In this document: piece after piece, positions 22,372 through 29,915 of the stretch
Position numbering within the stretch: the stretch's first letter is position 1
Layout: every line of letters begins with the position of its first letter
Origin: Elusimicrobia bacterium GWD2_63_28
GTDB taxonomy: Bacteria > Elusimicrobiota > Elusimicrobia > Elusimicrobiales > UBA9959
Assembly (NCBI GenBank): GCA_001799895.1
Contig: MGUI01000043.1
Coordinates: forward strand, 1 to 49,340
DNA length: 49,340 bases
Direction: 5' to 3'
Made by a program: the position numbers and the translations under genes
The notes under the pieces: generated by a model
The model's database searches: none
The model's input: the letters and a program-made list of their open reading frames with translations, nothing else
What the model was told of the DNA's origin: nothing

Positions 22372-23088
22372 ATGCGGACAGTTAAGATCGCGGCGGTAGT
22401 GCTATGCGCGGCGGCGGCGGCCGGGTACGGGCTGCTGCGGCTCAGCAAGGCCAGGACCTTCCAGGTTTTCGGCGACCTCGTCGCGCGCGTGGCCACGGAG
22501 CAGAAAGTGGCGGCCCTCACCTTCGACGACGCGCCTTTCGCAGCGGACGCGGAGGTGCTGCGCCTGCTGGCCCGGGAACGTGTCAAAGCCACGTTCTATT
22601 GCGTCGGCGCCAATATTGAGAAGGACCCCGCAATCGCGGCGGCCATAACGGCCGCCGGCCACGAGCTCGGCAACCATACCTGGTCGCATAAGCGCATGGT
22701 CTTCAAAACGCCCGTTTTTGTGGCGCGGGAAATAGAGAGGACCGACGCCCTCATCCGCGCCAGCGGCTACAAAGGCGAAATAACCTTCCGCCCGCCTTAC
22801 GGCAAGAAGCTGCTGGCGCTGCCCTGGTACCTAAGCCGGCGCGGCGTCACCAGCGTGACCTGGGACCTGGAGCCGGACACCTATTTCCCGGGCGACGCCG
22901 CGCGCATCGAGGAGTATGTGCTTAACGGGGCCGTGCCGGGCTCCATAATACTCCTGCACCCGCTCTGCGGCGAAGCCTGCGCCGCGGACAGGAGAGCGCT
23001 GCCCGGCATAATTAAAGGCCTGAAGGCGCGCGGCTACTCTTTCGTCACCGTCTCACAACTGCTGGCCCTGCGCGACACGGCCCGCTGA
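22372..23088 (+). CDS. Polysaccharide deacetylase (NodB domain)
   Basis: The product has 238 residues. An N-terminal hydrophobic segment (5-23) anchors or exports it. The NodB motifs appear in order: LTFDDAP (D52, D53), GNHTWSHKRM (metal-binding H102 and H106), FRPPYGKK, the WDLEPD region and LLHPLCGE. The family removes N- or O-acetyl groups from peptidoglycan, chitin or exopolysaccharide using a divalent metal. The insertion GEACAAD after LLHP is not usual. Confidence 0.9.
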   Translation: MRTVKIAAVVLCAAAAAGYGLLRLSKARTFQVFGDLVARVATEQKVAALTFDDAPFAADAEVLRLLARERVKATFYCVGANIEKDPAIAAAITAAGHELGNHTWSHKRMVFKTPVFVAREIERTDALIRASGYKGEITFRPPYGKKLLALPWYLSRRGVTSVTWDLEPDTYFPGDAARIEEYVLNGAVPGSIILLHPLCGEACAADRRALPGIIKGLKARGYSFVTVSQLLALRDTAR

Positions 23089-23130
23089 ACATATTCGGCG
23101 AAAGATGCGCGGAGGGAAATTTATAGCGAA

Positions 23131-23167
23131 GCCGCCGGGCCGTCCCGGCGGTTTTGTTTGGTAGAAT
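23131..23167 (+). terminator. Terminator with extended -10, leaderless start
   Basis: CCGCCGGG (23132-23139) pairs with CCCGGCGG (23144-23151), then TTTTGTTTGG and TAGAAT (23162-23167), 6 nt before ATG 23174. Confidence 0.88.
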
Positions 23168-23173
23168 TTAAGC

Positions 23174-24235
23174 ATGAAAGAGTTGCGCAAATTGCGCTCG
23201 CTGGCTGCGGCGCGCTCGCTGGCCGAAGCCCCCACGCTGCAGCAGGCGGTGGACAGGCTGGGCTTCGTGCAGGCGGACCCCATCCGCTCGCCCGCGCGCG
23301 CGCAGGACCTGATACTGCGCCAACGGGTGCCCGGTTACCGGGCCGGGGACCTGGAGCGGCTCTACCCGCGGCTGGATATCGAAGAGGATTATCTTTACGC
23401 CTACGGTTTTGTTTCTCGCGGAGTGTGGCGGCTGCTGCACCCGCGCGGCGGCGGCGCGCCTAAAGGTTTTGAAAAGAAGGTGCTGGCGGCGGTGGCCGGC
23501 CAGGGCGAGGCGCACCCGGCCGCGCTGGAGGCGCTGCTGGGCGCCCGGCGCGTGACCAATGCCTGGGGCGGGTTGTCCAAGGCCACCACGCAGGCGCTGG
23601 ACTGGCTGCATTACCGCGGCCTGCTGCGGGTGGCCCGCCGCGAGAACGGCATCCGCGTGTTCGCGCCTGCCCGGCCGGTCACTGAAGACCTGCTGCCGGC
23701 CCAGCGCATGCGGGCGCGCGTGCTGGCGCTGGTGAATATACTGGCCCCCGTGCCGCTGCGCCAGCTGCGGGCCATGGCCGCGCGGCCGCTGCGCCGGTAT
23801 TTCCCGGGCCTGGGCGCTGCGCCGGCTTTTCTGGCCGCCATGATAAAGGAAGGGGCGCTGGCCGTGGTGAAGGCCGGCGGCGAGGACTATGTGCTGCCGC
23901 CCGGCTGTGAACTGGCCGCCGAGGCGCCGCGCAAGGTCAGCTTCCTGGCCCCGTTCGACCCGCTGGTCTGGGACAGGGATCGCTTCAAACAGTTCTGGGG
24001 CTGGGATTACCGGTTTGAGGCTTACACCCCGGCGGCCAAGCGCGTGCGCGGTTATTACGCCCTGCCGCTGCTATGGGGAGACGCTGTTGTGGGCTGGGCC
24101 AACGCTTCGGTGCGCGAAGGGCGGCTGGTAGTGGAGACCGGTTTTGCCGGGGCGCGACCGCCGGGCGCCGCCTTCAAACGCGAACTGGAAGCGGAGACAG
24201 CCCGCCTGGCGGCTTTCCTCGGCGCACGTCTTTAA
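23174..24235 (+). CDS. YcaQ/AlkZ-type DNA glycosylase (winged-helix HTH_42 family)
   Basis: The product has 353 residues with three winged-helix units and a beta domain, as in HTH_42 proteins. LGFVQADPIRSPARAQDL near residue 30 holds the Q-x-D motif; in studied relatives AlkZ has QxQ and YcaQ/AlkX has QxD, the catalytic signature for removal of cross-linked or bulky adducts. FLAPFDPLVWDRDRF and WGWDYRFEAYTPAAKRVRGYYALP follow the family. It would unhook DNA interstrand crosslinks or excise alkylated bases. Annotated by family, not by assay. Confidence 0.85.
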   Translation: MKELRKLRSLAAARSLAEAPTLQQAVDRLGFVQADPIRSPARAQDLILRQRVPGYRAGDLERLYPRLDIEEDYLYAYGFVSRGVWRLLHPRGGGAPKGFEKKVLAAVAGQGEAHPAALEALLGARRVTNAWGGLSKATTQALDWLHYRGLLRVARRENGIRVFAPARPVTEDLLPAQRMRARVLALVNILAPVPLRQLRAMAARPLRRYFPGLGAAPAFLAAMIKEGALAVVKAGGEDYVLPPGCELAAEAPRKVSFLAPFDPLVWDRDRFKQFWGWDYRFEAYTPAAKRVRGYYALPLLWGDAVVGWANASVREGRLVVETGFAGARPPGAAFKRELEAETARLAAFLGARL

Positions 24236-24277
24236 TTGTATAGGCCCCGTTGTCTGCTAAATTCCTGATCGCTGTGT

Positions 24278-24329
24278 AAACCCGCCGGGGCTGCCTTTCG
24301 GTTTTGTTTTTTGGCGGGTTTGATATAAT
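24278..24329 (+). terminator. Variant terminator with an alternative stem and -10
   Basis: The usual right arm is lost (CTTTCGG), but AAACCCGCC (24278-24286) can pair with GGCGGGTTT (24313-24321) across TTTTGTTTTTTT. TATAAT at 24324-24329 is the -10 for the next gene. Confidence 0.6.
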
Positions 24330-24362
24330 ATTGCCGGCTACCGAGGGATAAGGGGGATACAG

Positions 24363-24794
24363 ATGGAAGAAGCGATGAAAATGGAAGCGAAACGCCCGCT
24401 GATGGTGTGGGTTATCTCGCTATTTTATTTTCTTACGATAGGCCGTTCTCTTCTGGCGCTCTATTTCATTTATTCCGGCGCGGCCTCCGTATCACCGGAG
24501 CATCAGGCGCTCCTGGCGCGTGTTACGCCTTTTGAATGGGTGCTGACCGTGCTGACCTCCATCGCGGGTATGGCCGGGTCCGTGCTCCTGTTCATGCGGA
24601 AAAAAGCGGCCTTCCCGCTTTTCCTGGCGTTTTTTATAGTCGGCGTCGGCATGGCTATATGGCCTTGGTTCACGCAGGCCGGGTTTGCGGGGATAACCTG
24701 GCAGATCCTGCTTCCGACCGTGATAGCCAAAGCGATCCTGGCCTGGGTCTGCATTTATATAAGGGACCTGGTGCTTAGCGGCGTGCTGACCTAA
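24363..24794 (+). CDS. Small four-segment membrane protein (unknown)
   Basis: The product has 143 residues, with AAGGGGG upstream of ATG 24363; ATG 24375 is also possible. Hydrophobic segments lie near 15-36, 55-75, 82-101 and 112-133. No family was recognised. It is a single-gene unit between terminators. Confidence 0.72.
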   Translation: MEEAMKMEAKRPLMVWVISLFYFLTIGRSLLALYFIYSGAASVSPEHQALLARVTPFEWVLTVLTSIAGMAGSVLLFMRKKAAFPLFLAFFIVGVGMAIWPWFTQAGFAGITWQILLPTVIAKAILAWVCIYIRDLVLSGVLT

Positions 24795-24825
24795 AGGCAA
24801 GTCTGTGATCATACGAAGCAGGCGA

Positions 24826-24863
24826 AACCGCCGGGGCAGCCCGGCGGTTTTGTTTGGTAGAAT
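24826..24863 (+). terminator. Terminator with extended -10
   Basis: CCGCCGGG (24828-24835) pairs with CCCGGCGG (24840-24847), then TTTTGTTTGG and TAGAAT (24858-24863), 60 nt before the next ATG. Confidence 0.87.
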
Positions 24864-24923
24864 TCAGTCTATTGGTTAGGGGCGCCGGCTGCCGGGCAGG
24901 GCGGCCGGGAAAAGGATGAAGCT

Positions 24924-25763
24924 ATGAAAATTAAAAACTTGTTTATGGCGGCTGCGCTCTGTTTTGCCGTTCAGGGGGCGGGGGCGCTGTTCGCTGACGG
25001 AGGCGAAGAGATACTTGTGCCGCACCCGATGCCGGTGTATCCTGGCAGCGTGCAGGTTGACGAGAAGAATCACCTAAACCGCCTCACCAAGGACGAACTG
25101 GCCGCGGTCAGGAAATTCTTCGAGGCGAATCTGAAGCCCGGCGACAGCATAAAAACTTTCACAGAGGAAGACGAGGCCGGCTTTAATGTTATGTACACCA
25201 AGAAGGTGGGGTCTCGGAACCTTACTGTTTTAGAGGTCCGCGTGGCCGCCAGGACAGGGCAGCGGCCGCCCCACCAGGCTTTCGGCGAACTCAACGTGCA
25301 GGTCAGCTCCGGCCGGCACAAGGAATCGGAATTCCAGGCCTTGGCGAAAGAGTACGGCGCTATAGACAGCGCCTATTTCCGCAGAGGCGCACCGGGCGGC
25401 CGGGGGGACGAGGGCGCCCAGCTACTGGCTGCCGCGCACAAGCAGGCTCACCCTGATGAGGCCAAGCTCAAGGCCGCCGGGAAAAAGAACAAGGTTTCGG
25501 CGGACGACAAGGCCGAAGCCAGGGAATTGAAGAAAAAGATGAAGGAGCTGAAAGCGCAGGGCGACTTCGCCGGGATGATGGCGCTCGCGCAGGACAGCAA
25601 GAAGTTCCAGGCCCCGCCCGCCGGTCAGATGGAAGCCGCCAGGCTGGCGGCGGAAGACCGCAACCGGGACACCTGGGACATCTGGGTTAAATGCCTGAAG
25701 GATACCGCGGCCGCCGCCTACCGCACCAGGCTGGAGTATTCTTCCGACGCCTTAAAAAACTGA
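24924..25763 (+). CDS. Exported protein of unknown function
   Basis: The product has 279 residues with signal peptide 1-25 (LFMAAALCFAVQGAGALFA). The first mature part has PHPMPVYPGSVQVDEKNH, followed by an alpha/beta domain to about residue 130. Residues 170-255 are a Lys/Glu/Ala-rich helix, probably a coiled coil (DDKAEARELKKKMKELKAQG). No enzymatic motif was recognised. GGAAAAGGATG precedes the ATG. Confidence 0.75.
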   Translation: MKIKNLFMAAALCFAVQGAGALFADGGEEILVPHPMPVYPGSVQVDEKNHLNRLTKDELAAVRKFFEANLKPGDSIKTFTEEDEAGFNVMYTKKVGSRNLTVLEVRVAARTGQRPPHQAFGELNVQVSSGRHKESEFQALAKEYGAIDSAYFRRGAPGGRGDEGAQLLAAAHKQAHPDEAKLKAAGKKNKVSADDKAEARELKKKMKELKAQGDFAGMMALAQDSKKFQAPPAGQMEAARLAAEDRNRDTWDIWVKCLKDTAAAAYRTRLEYSSDALKN

Positions 25764-25782
25764 CGGATCAATATGCGCTGAA

Positions 25783-25819
25783 GCCGCCGGGAGAGACCGG
25801 CGGGTTTGTTTGGCAGAAT
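25783..25819 (+). terminator. Terminator with extended -10, leaderless start
   Basis: CCGCCGG (25784-25790) pairs with CCGGCGG (25797-25803), then GTTTGTTTGG and CAGAAT (25814-25819), 6 nt before ATG 25826. Confidence 0.85.
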
Positions 25820-25825
25820 TTTAAT

Positions 25826-26311
25826 ATGAAAGATATCAAGAAGAAGATCCGCCAGTTGGAGAAGTTGCGGACGGTGCCCGCCAAGAAGGCGCTGATACCG
25901 CTGCTGGAACAATATTTGAAAGACAATGCCGGGGATATCTGCGCCTGGTACAGGCTTGCCTGCTGCAACGATTTCCTGGGGCGCGAGCTCAAGGCCGAGC
26001 CCTGCTACGCCAAGGTTTACAAGGGTTGGCACGCGCTGCCCGGGAAGGAGCGGCCCGGTTTCTTTGTGGGCTACGGCAGCACGCTGCGCAATAATAAGAA
26101 ACTGGCGCAGGCGGCAAAGGTTCTGCGGGAAGGGGTAAAGCATTTCCCGAGCAACCCCGAGCTCCGTATCTTCCTGGCGCTGGCGCTGTATTCGGCCGGG
26201 GATTTCAAGAGTTCCGCGCGCGAACTGTTCCGGGCCTGCGGCGGCCTGCCGCCGTCCTGTGTGAACGGCTATGACAGGGCTATCGCCTATTATGTCAAAA
26301 CGCTGAAATAG
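25826..26311 (+). CDS. Tetratricopeptide-like repeat protein
   Basis: The product has 161 residues, cytoplasmic and helical. Three TPR-like units are visible: ALIPLLEQYLKDNAGDICAW, a middle unit ending FVGYGSTLRNNKKLAQAAKV, and HFPSNPELRIFLALALYSAG. The basic start KDIKKKIRQLEKLR may form a coil. Probably a protein-binding module; the partner is unknown. Confidence 0.72.
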   Translation: MKDIKKKIRQLEKLRTVPAKKALIPLLEQYLKDNAGDICAWYRLACCNDFLGRELKAEPCYAKVYKGWHALPGKERPGFFVGYGSTLRNNKKLAQAAKVLREGVKHFPSNPELRIFLALALYSAGDFKSSARELFRACGGLPPSCVNGYDRAIAYYVKTLK

Positions 26312-26329
26312 CGCGGTAAATAATGCGAA

Positions 26330-26359
26330 GCCGCCGGGGCAGCCCGGCGGTTTTTATTT
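26330..26359. terminator. Bidirectional CCGCCGGG-family terminator
   Basis: CCGCCGGG (26331-26338) pairs with CCCGGCGG (26343-26350), then TTTTTATTTG. It can also end the short minus-strand gene at 26377. Confidence 0.85.
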
Positions 26360-26376
26360 GCGGAGCAAGTCGGGGG

Positions 26377-26478
26377 CTAGATATTGGCCATTATGATGAG
26401 CGCGAAAGTGGCCAGGGTAAGGATAAGAAGAACAATCGCGGAAAAGCTGCTGAATTTAACTCCCAAGTTTCGTCCCAT
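26377..26478 (-). CDS. 33-residue membrane peptide
   Basis: The minus strand reads MGRNLGVKFSSFSA followed by a hydrophobic run (IVLLILTLATFALIIMANI) and TAG. One membrane-spanning helix with a basic N-terminus is clear. TATAAT lies exactly 6 nt before the ATG, the leaderless pattern used elsewhere in the window. The gene is too short for a similarity claim and could be a small membrane regulator or a type I toxin-like peptide; no function is asserted. Confidence 0.6.
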   Translation of the reverse strand: MGRNLGVKFSSFSAIVLLILTLATFALIIMANI

Positions 26479-26500
26479 GCGGATATTATAGGATATCCGC
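26479..26500 (-). promoter_or_regulatory. -10 box inside an inverted repeat
   Basis: TATAAT (26485-26490, minus strand) serves the 33-residue peptide. GCGGATAT (26479-26486) and ATATCCGC (26493-26500) form an inverted repeat over it, a candidate repressor site. Confidence 0.5.
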
Positions 26501-26507
26501 GCCGGCG

Positions 26508-26535
26508 GGCAGGGCAGCAGCTTCCTGTCTTCCTG
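26508..26535 (+). repeat. Degenerate half-REP
   Basis: GCAGCAGCTTCCTGTCTTCC resembles the GACGCTGCTTCCTATCTTCC core. GGGGACACGGCTGG follows at 26548, another REP-like start. Confidence 0.4.
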
Positions 26536-26565
26536 CGGAGAGTAATGGGGACACGGCTGGTTTAG

Positions 26566-26571
26566 TAAAAT
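26566..26571 (+). promoter_or_regulatory. -10 box, leaderless start
   Basis: TAAAAT ends 6 nt before ATG 26578; the six bases (AAGGGG) could also serve as a very short ribosome site. Confidence 0.6.
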
Positions 26572-26577
26572 AAGGGG

Positions 26578-26898
26578 ATGCTGCAGGATTACCCGCTTTA
26601 TGAAGAGATGGTGCGTTTGGGCTCGCGCGGGCGCTGGGTCTGGCGCATCGGCAACTGGCTGGTCTACACCGGCGTGATCGGGATAATATTTCTCCTGATC
26701 ATCTGGCCGGTGGTGTTCTATTTCAAGATAAGCGACGCGGGGCTGATATTCCTGGTGGCGCTGTTCATAATGGCGGCGCTGTTCACGCTGGGCAGCCTGC
26801 TTAAGAGGCTGTCCTACAGGATAGCGCTGGGTGAAGGAATAGACGTCGTTAAGTTTTTAACTGTTGAGGAAGACGGAAAACCTGGATCCCGCAGTTGA
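26578..26898 (+). CDS. Small two-segment membrane protein (unknown)
   Basis: The product has 106 residues. Two hydrophobic helices lie near 29-52 and 57-76; the N-terminal 25 residues and the C-terminal 30 are polar. No family was recognised. Confidence 0.68.
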   Translation: MLQDYPLYEEMVRLGSRGRWVWRIGNWLVYTGVIGIIFLLIIWPVVFYFKISDAGLIFLVALFIMAALFTLGSLLKRLSYRIALGEGIDVVKFLTVEEDGKPGSRS

Positions 26899-26926
26899 AA
26901 AAGGCAACGGCCTCCTGTTATGAGAA

Positions 26927-26964
26927 GCCGCCGGGCAAGCCCGGCGGTTTTGTTTTGATAAAAT
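26927..26964 (+). terminator. Terminator with extended -10, leaderless start
   Basis: CCGCCGGG (26928-26935) pairs with CCCGGCGG (26940-26947), then TTTTGTTTTGA and TAAAAT (26959-26964), 6 nt before ATG 26971. Confidence 0.85.
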
Positions 26965-26970
26965 AGGGGG

Positions 26971-27186
26971 ATGCTGACTTTCATCCTGTGGCTGATACTG
27001 CTGGCGCTGTGCTGGCCGCTGGCGCTGCTGGCCCTGCTGCTCTACCCGCTGCTCTGGCTTCTCCTGCTGCCGTTCCGGCTGCTGGGCATAGCCGTGGGCG
27101 GCGTGCTGGCGCTGTTGTGGACGGTGGTCACGCTGCCGGCGGTTATACTGCGCCGGCTGTCGCGCGGGCCGGTGGCTGGAACCTAG
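26971..27186 (+). CDS. 71-residue hydrophobic membrane protein
   Basis: Nearly the whole product is hydrophobic (LILLALCWPLALLALLLYPL and a second segment near 38-60), ending RRLSRGPVAGT. Leu-rich composition alone can arise by chance in GC-rich DNA, but the start sits 6 nt behind a -10 box like its neighbours. The next gene begins 18 bp later, suggesting a shared transcript. Confidence 0.58.
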   Translation: MLTFILWLILLALCWPLALLALLLYPLLWLLLLPFRLLGIAVGGVLALLWTVVTLPAVILRRLSRGPVAGT

Positions 27187-27204
27187 CGGCATTGCCGCTC
27201 ATAC

Positions 27205-27888
27205 ATGATCAAGAGAACTGAAACGCCTGCCGCCCAGCCCGCCCACCGTGAGGAGTGCTATACCTGCCGCAGGCCTAAAATGAACTGCTTATGCGGCAGT
27301 GCGAAGCCCTTCGCCACGAGGATGCGTTTCATTATCCTCATGCATACCAAGGAAGCCCACAAGCAGAGAACGGGGACGGCCCGGCTTGCGAAGCTGTGTT
27401 TAAAGAACGCGGAACTTATCATCGGCACGGATTTTACGCACAATGAACGGATCAATTCCCTGATCCAGGACCCGGCCTACAGCCCTTTCGTGCTGTATCC
27501 CGGTCCCGCAGCCGCAAGTTTTAAAACCCTGGGGAAAGAGCAGCTCCCGGCGGGGAAAACCCTGCTTGTCTTCGTAATAGACGGTACCTGGCGCGGCGCG
27601 CAGCGAGTGCTGAGAAAAAGCCACAATGTCCGCGCCCTGCCACGGCTTTCTTTTTCGCGCGGCTACAGCTCGCAATTCATAATTAAAAAACAGCCGCTCG
27701 CGCACTGCGTTTCCACCATAGAGGCCATTTACTATTTATGCAAAGAAGGCCAGGAAGCCGGTTATGAAAAGCTGAAAGGACAGGAAGAGATCCTGATGTC
27801 CATTTTTAAAGAGCTGGTCGATACCCAGCTCGGCTATCAGAAGGGAAAAGGCAGGCGGAGGGAAGAGAGGCCGGATAAGGAAAGCTGA
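27205..27888 (+). CDS. DTW-domain tRNA-uridine aminocarboxypropyltransferase
   Basis: The product has 227 residues. The N-terminal CYTCRRPKMNCLC gives four Cys for a metal. LVFVIDGTWRGAQRVLRKS contains the D-x-T-W signature, and the domain continues to the HCVSTIEAIYYL segment. Characterised DTW proteins (TapT/DTWD) add the acp group from SAM to uridine at tRNA position 47 or 20. A Lys/Arg-rich tail ends the protein. No clear ribosome site; it probably follows the 26971 gene in one transcript. Confidence 0.87.
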   Translation: MIKRTETPAAQPAHREECYTCRRPKMNCLCGSAKPFATRMRFIILMHTKEAHKQRTGTARLAKLCLKNAELIIGTDFTHNERINSLIQDPAYSPFVLYPGPAAASFKTLGKEQLPAGKTLLVFVIDGTWRGAQRVLRKSHNVRALPRLSFSRGYSSQFIIKKQPLAHCVSTIEAIYYLCKEGQEAGYEKLKGQEEILMSIFKELVDTQLGYQKGKGRRREERPDKES

Positions 27889-27915
27889 AACTTGCGGCTG
27901 TTCGCCGGGAATGAA

Positions 27916-27945
27916 AAACCGCCGGGAGAGCCCGGCGGTTTTGTT
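27916..27945. terminator. Terminator between convergent genes
   Basis: CCGCCGGG (27919-27926) pairs with CCCGGCGG (27931-27938), then TTTTGTTC; the minus side has TTTTTCATTC. Confidence 0.85.
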
Positions 27946-27960
27946 CTGCCCGGAACTTGT

Positions 27961-28350
27961 TTAATGCGGTTGCGCTGCCGGCGGGGGGAGGAGGTCTTTC
28001 ACCGCTTTCAGCAGGCCCTTCTCGGTGAAAGGCTTCGGCAGGAAATAGGCCGCGCCGAACATCTGGGCGCGCCGCCTTTCCACCTCGAAGCTCTTGGCCG
28101 ACATGACCATGATCTTCAGCCCCTTCAGCTCGGGGTCGGCGGAGATCGACTTGCAGAGGTCGAGGCCGGTTATGCCGGGCATCATGATGTCGGTGATGAC
28201 CAGCTTGGGGGAGGCCTTCTTTATGGCCGCCACGGCTTCGCGCGGGTCCTGCACCCAGCGCACGGCGTAGCCGGCGCCGGTCAGTATGTCGCACGCTATT
28301 TCCCCCACAAGGGCGTCATCTTCTACCAGTATTATGTCTCTCTTGCTCAT
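27961..28350 (-). CDS. Single-domain response regulator
   Basis: The product has 129 residues from ATG 28350. The longer start at 28386 is rejected because its ATG overlaps a TATAAT -10 box. Receiver residues are E10-D11-D12, phospho-acceptor D54 in LVITDIMMPG, S84 and K106 in FLPKPF. A Pro-rich tail (PPPAAQPH) follows. There is no output domain. It is divergent from the OmpA-like gene, with about 150 bp between. Confidence 0.92.
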   Translation of the reverse strand: MSKRDIILVEDDALVGEIACDILTGAGYAVRWVQDPREAVAAIKKASPKLVITDIMMPGITGLDLCKSISADPELKGLKIMVMSAKSFEVERRRAQMFGAAYFLPKPFTEKGLLKAVKDLLPPPAAQPH

Positions 28351-28498
28351 ATGGTGCCGGTCGCGGGTCTTAAACAAAGAATACATTATATTCGCTCAGC
28401 GGGCCAAACCTGCGTTTGTGTTCCGGGAGGACGGTTCTATTTTACATCGGTTGACCAATCGCATGGCGCGGCTGGCGCGGATTTTGGAAAATATAGCC

Positions 28499-29365
28499 AT
28501 GAAGGGCGGGCAAAAACAAATACTGCTTGAAGGGGCCGCGGCCCTGCTGCTGCTGCTTTCAGCGCGGCCGGCCGATACCGCTTTCGGGGAAAGCCGGCCC
28601 GGAGTGGCGCTCGAAGCCAGCGTCGTCATGACCTCCGACCCGGCGGCCGCGCCGGTGACTTTCCTGTTCAACGATGACCCCGACCCGTTCGCCGACCCGG
28701 CGGCCGGGCTCGGCGAAATAGCGGCCTGGCAGATACAGGTGCTCGACCATGCCGGCCGCAAGATGAGCTTCATACAGGGCAGCGGGCGCCCGCCGGCCGG
28801 CGGCGTACTCTGGACCGGGGTCTCATCCGGCGGCGAGCCGCTGCCCGACGGTTTTTATAAAGCCAGGCTAGCCTGGATAGGACGGGATAAAAAAAACCGC
28901 GCTACCCCTGTCATTATGGTCAGCCTCTCCACCCCGATGGAGCTCCGCAGGCTGGCGGCCGCGCGGCTGCGGCTGGCATACACCCCGGAGGGGCTCGCCG
29001 TCACTTTCCCCGAAAGCAGGATCTTCAGGCCAGGCGAAAGCCGGATCAAAGAAGAAGCCCTGCCCGCGCTGCGCGAGGTTTCCGCGTTCCTGAAAGGCGC
29101 CAGGCGCAACAGGGTGCTGGTGCGCGGCCACAGCGACGCCAGCGGTTCCCTGCGGTTCAACCTGGACCTGTCCGGCGAAAGGGCCGCCCGCGTCTGCCGC
29201 TTCCTGGCGGAGAGCGGCGTAGAGCCGGGCCGCATGTCCTATGCCGGCCTCGGGCCGTCCGCTCCGGCGGCCTCCAATGACACCGAAGCGGGCCGCGCCC
29301 GCAACCGCCGCGTTGAAATAATAGTCCTCCGCCGCGAGGGCGGGGAAACTATGATTACCATCTGA
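28499..29365 (+). CDS. Exported OmpA-family C-terminal domain protein
   Basis: The product has 288 residues. ATG 28499 gives a signal-like N-terminus (KQILLEGAAALLLLLSARP); ATG 28463 is the alternative. Residues 40-165 look like beta-rich sheets (SFIQGSGRPPAGGVLWTG, DGFYKARLAWIG) of a FlgD/Ig-like kind. Residues 190-285 are an OmpA/MotB peptidoglycan-binding domain: VLVRGHSDASGSLRFNLDLS, GERAARVCRFL and AGRARNRRVEIIV, with the conserved Asp and Arg that bind diaminopimelate. It tethers something to the wall in the periplasm. Confidence 0.88.
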   Translation: MKGGQKQILLEGAAALLLLLSARPADTAFGESRPGVALEASVVMTSDPAAAPVTFLFNDDPDPFADPAAGLGEIAAWQIQVLDHAGRKMSFIQGSGRPPAGGVLWTGVSSGGEPLPDGFYKARLAWIGRDKKNRATPVIMVSLSTPMELRRLAAARLRLAYTPEGLAVTFPESRIFRPGESRIKEEALPALREVSAFLKGARRNRVLVRGHSDASGSLRFNLDLSGERAARVCRFLAESGVEPGRMSYAGLGPSAPAASNDTEAGRARNRRVEIIVLRREGGETMITI

Positions 29366-29386
29366 AAAGGCGGCAGCCGCCCTTTT
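29366..29386 (+). terminator. Hairpin after the OmpA-like gene
   Basis: AAAAGGCGGC pairs with GCCGCCCTTTT with one bulge around a single A, ending in TTTT. Confidence 0.6.
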
Positions 29387-29389
29387 GAT

Positions 29390-29450
29390 CCCGCCGGGGC
29401 GGCCCGACGGTCTTATCCGGGCTGAAAAACCGGCGGGTTTTTGATATTAT
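29390..29450 (+). terminator. Expanded terminator module with extended -10
   Basis: CCCGCCGG (29390-29397) pairs with CCGGCGGG (29430-29437) across a 32-nt loop, followed by TTTTTGA and TATTAT (29445-29450). Confidence 0.6.
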
Positions 29451-29456
29451 AGAGAG

Positions 29457-29474
29457 ATGGGGATCATTCAATGA
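29457..29474 (+). CDS. Five-codon leader frame coupled to the receiver gene
   Basis: Six nt after the TATTAT box an ATG opens ATGGGGATCATTCAATGA, whose TGA overlaps the receiver ATG (29471) as ATGA. This suggests leaderless entry followed by re-initiation. The peptide itself probably has no role. Confidence 0.4.
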   Translation: MGIIQ

Positions 29475-29848
29475 GCGGAGCGGCGGCCTCGACGGTCCTT
29501 GTGGTGGACGATGACAAGAACGTCTGCGACCTGATCCGGGCTACCCTGACGGGCCAGGGCTACGACACGGTCGTTACCGGCAACGGCAAAGAGGCGCTGG
29601 CTTACCTCAGGAGCGCCTTGCGGCAGCCCAGGCTGATACTGCTGGACCTGATGATGCCGGAAATGACCGGCTGGGAATTCCGGAGGATACAGCAGGACGA
29701 CCCCGCGCTGGCCGACATCCCTGTCGCCATAATTACCGGTCTGCCCGGCGTGGAAGAGAAGGCCGCTTCCATCGGGGCCGTGGACGTGCTCTACAAGCCC
29801 TCGCGCGTGGAAACCCTTACCTCGCTGGTCTCCCGGTTCTGCCAATAA
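29471..29848 (+). CDS. Single-domain response regulator
   Basis: The product has 125 residues: D13-D15, phospho-acceptor D59 in LILLDLMMPEMTG, T89 and K109 in VLYKPS. It is a stand-alone receiver with no output domain or nearby kinase. Its start overlaps a five-codon leader frame. Confidence 0.92.
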   Translation: MSGAAASTVLVVDDDKNVCDLIRATLTGQGYDTVVTGNGKEALAYLRSALRQPRLILLDLMMPEMTGWEFRRIQQDDPALADIPVAIITGLPGVEEKAASIGAVDVLYKPSRVETLTSLVSRFCQ

Positions 29849-29878
29849 AGGGGCCGCTTGCCGGGCACAGCCATGCTG

Positions 29879-29910
29879 AACCGCCGGGACATACCGGCGG
29901 TTTTTAATTT
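29879..29910 (+). terminator. CCGCCGGG-family terminator
   Basis: CCGCCGG (29881-29887) pairs with CCGGCGG (29894-29900), then TTTTTAATTT. Confidence 0.83.
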
Positions 29911-29915
29911 AAGCC

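Noticed and set aside
28286..28498. Longer start for the OmpA-like gene
   Set aside because: The extension is antisense to the receiver gene and would hide the signal peptide behind 71 residues.
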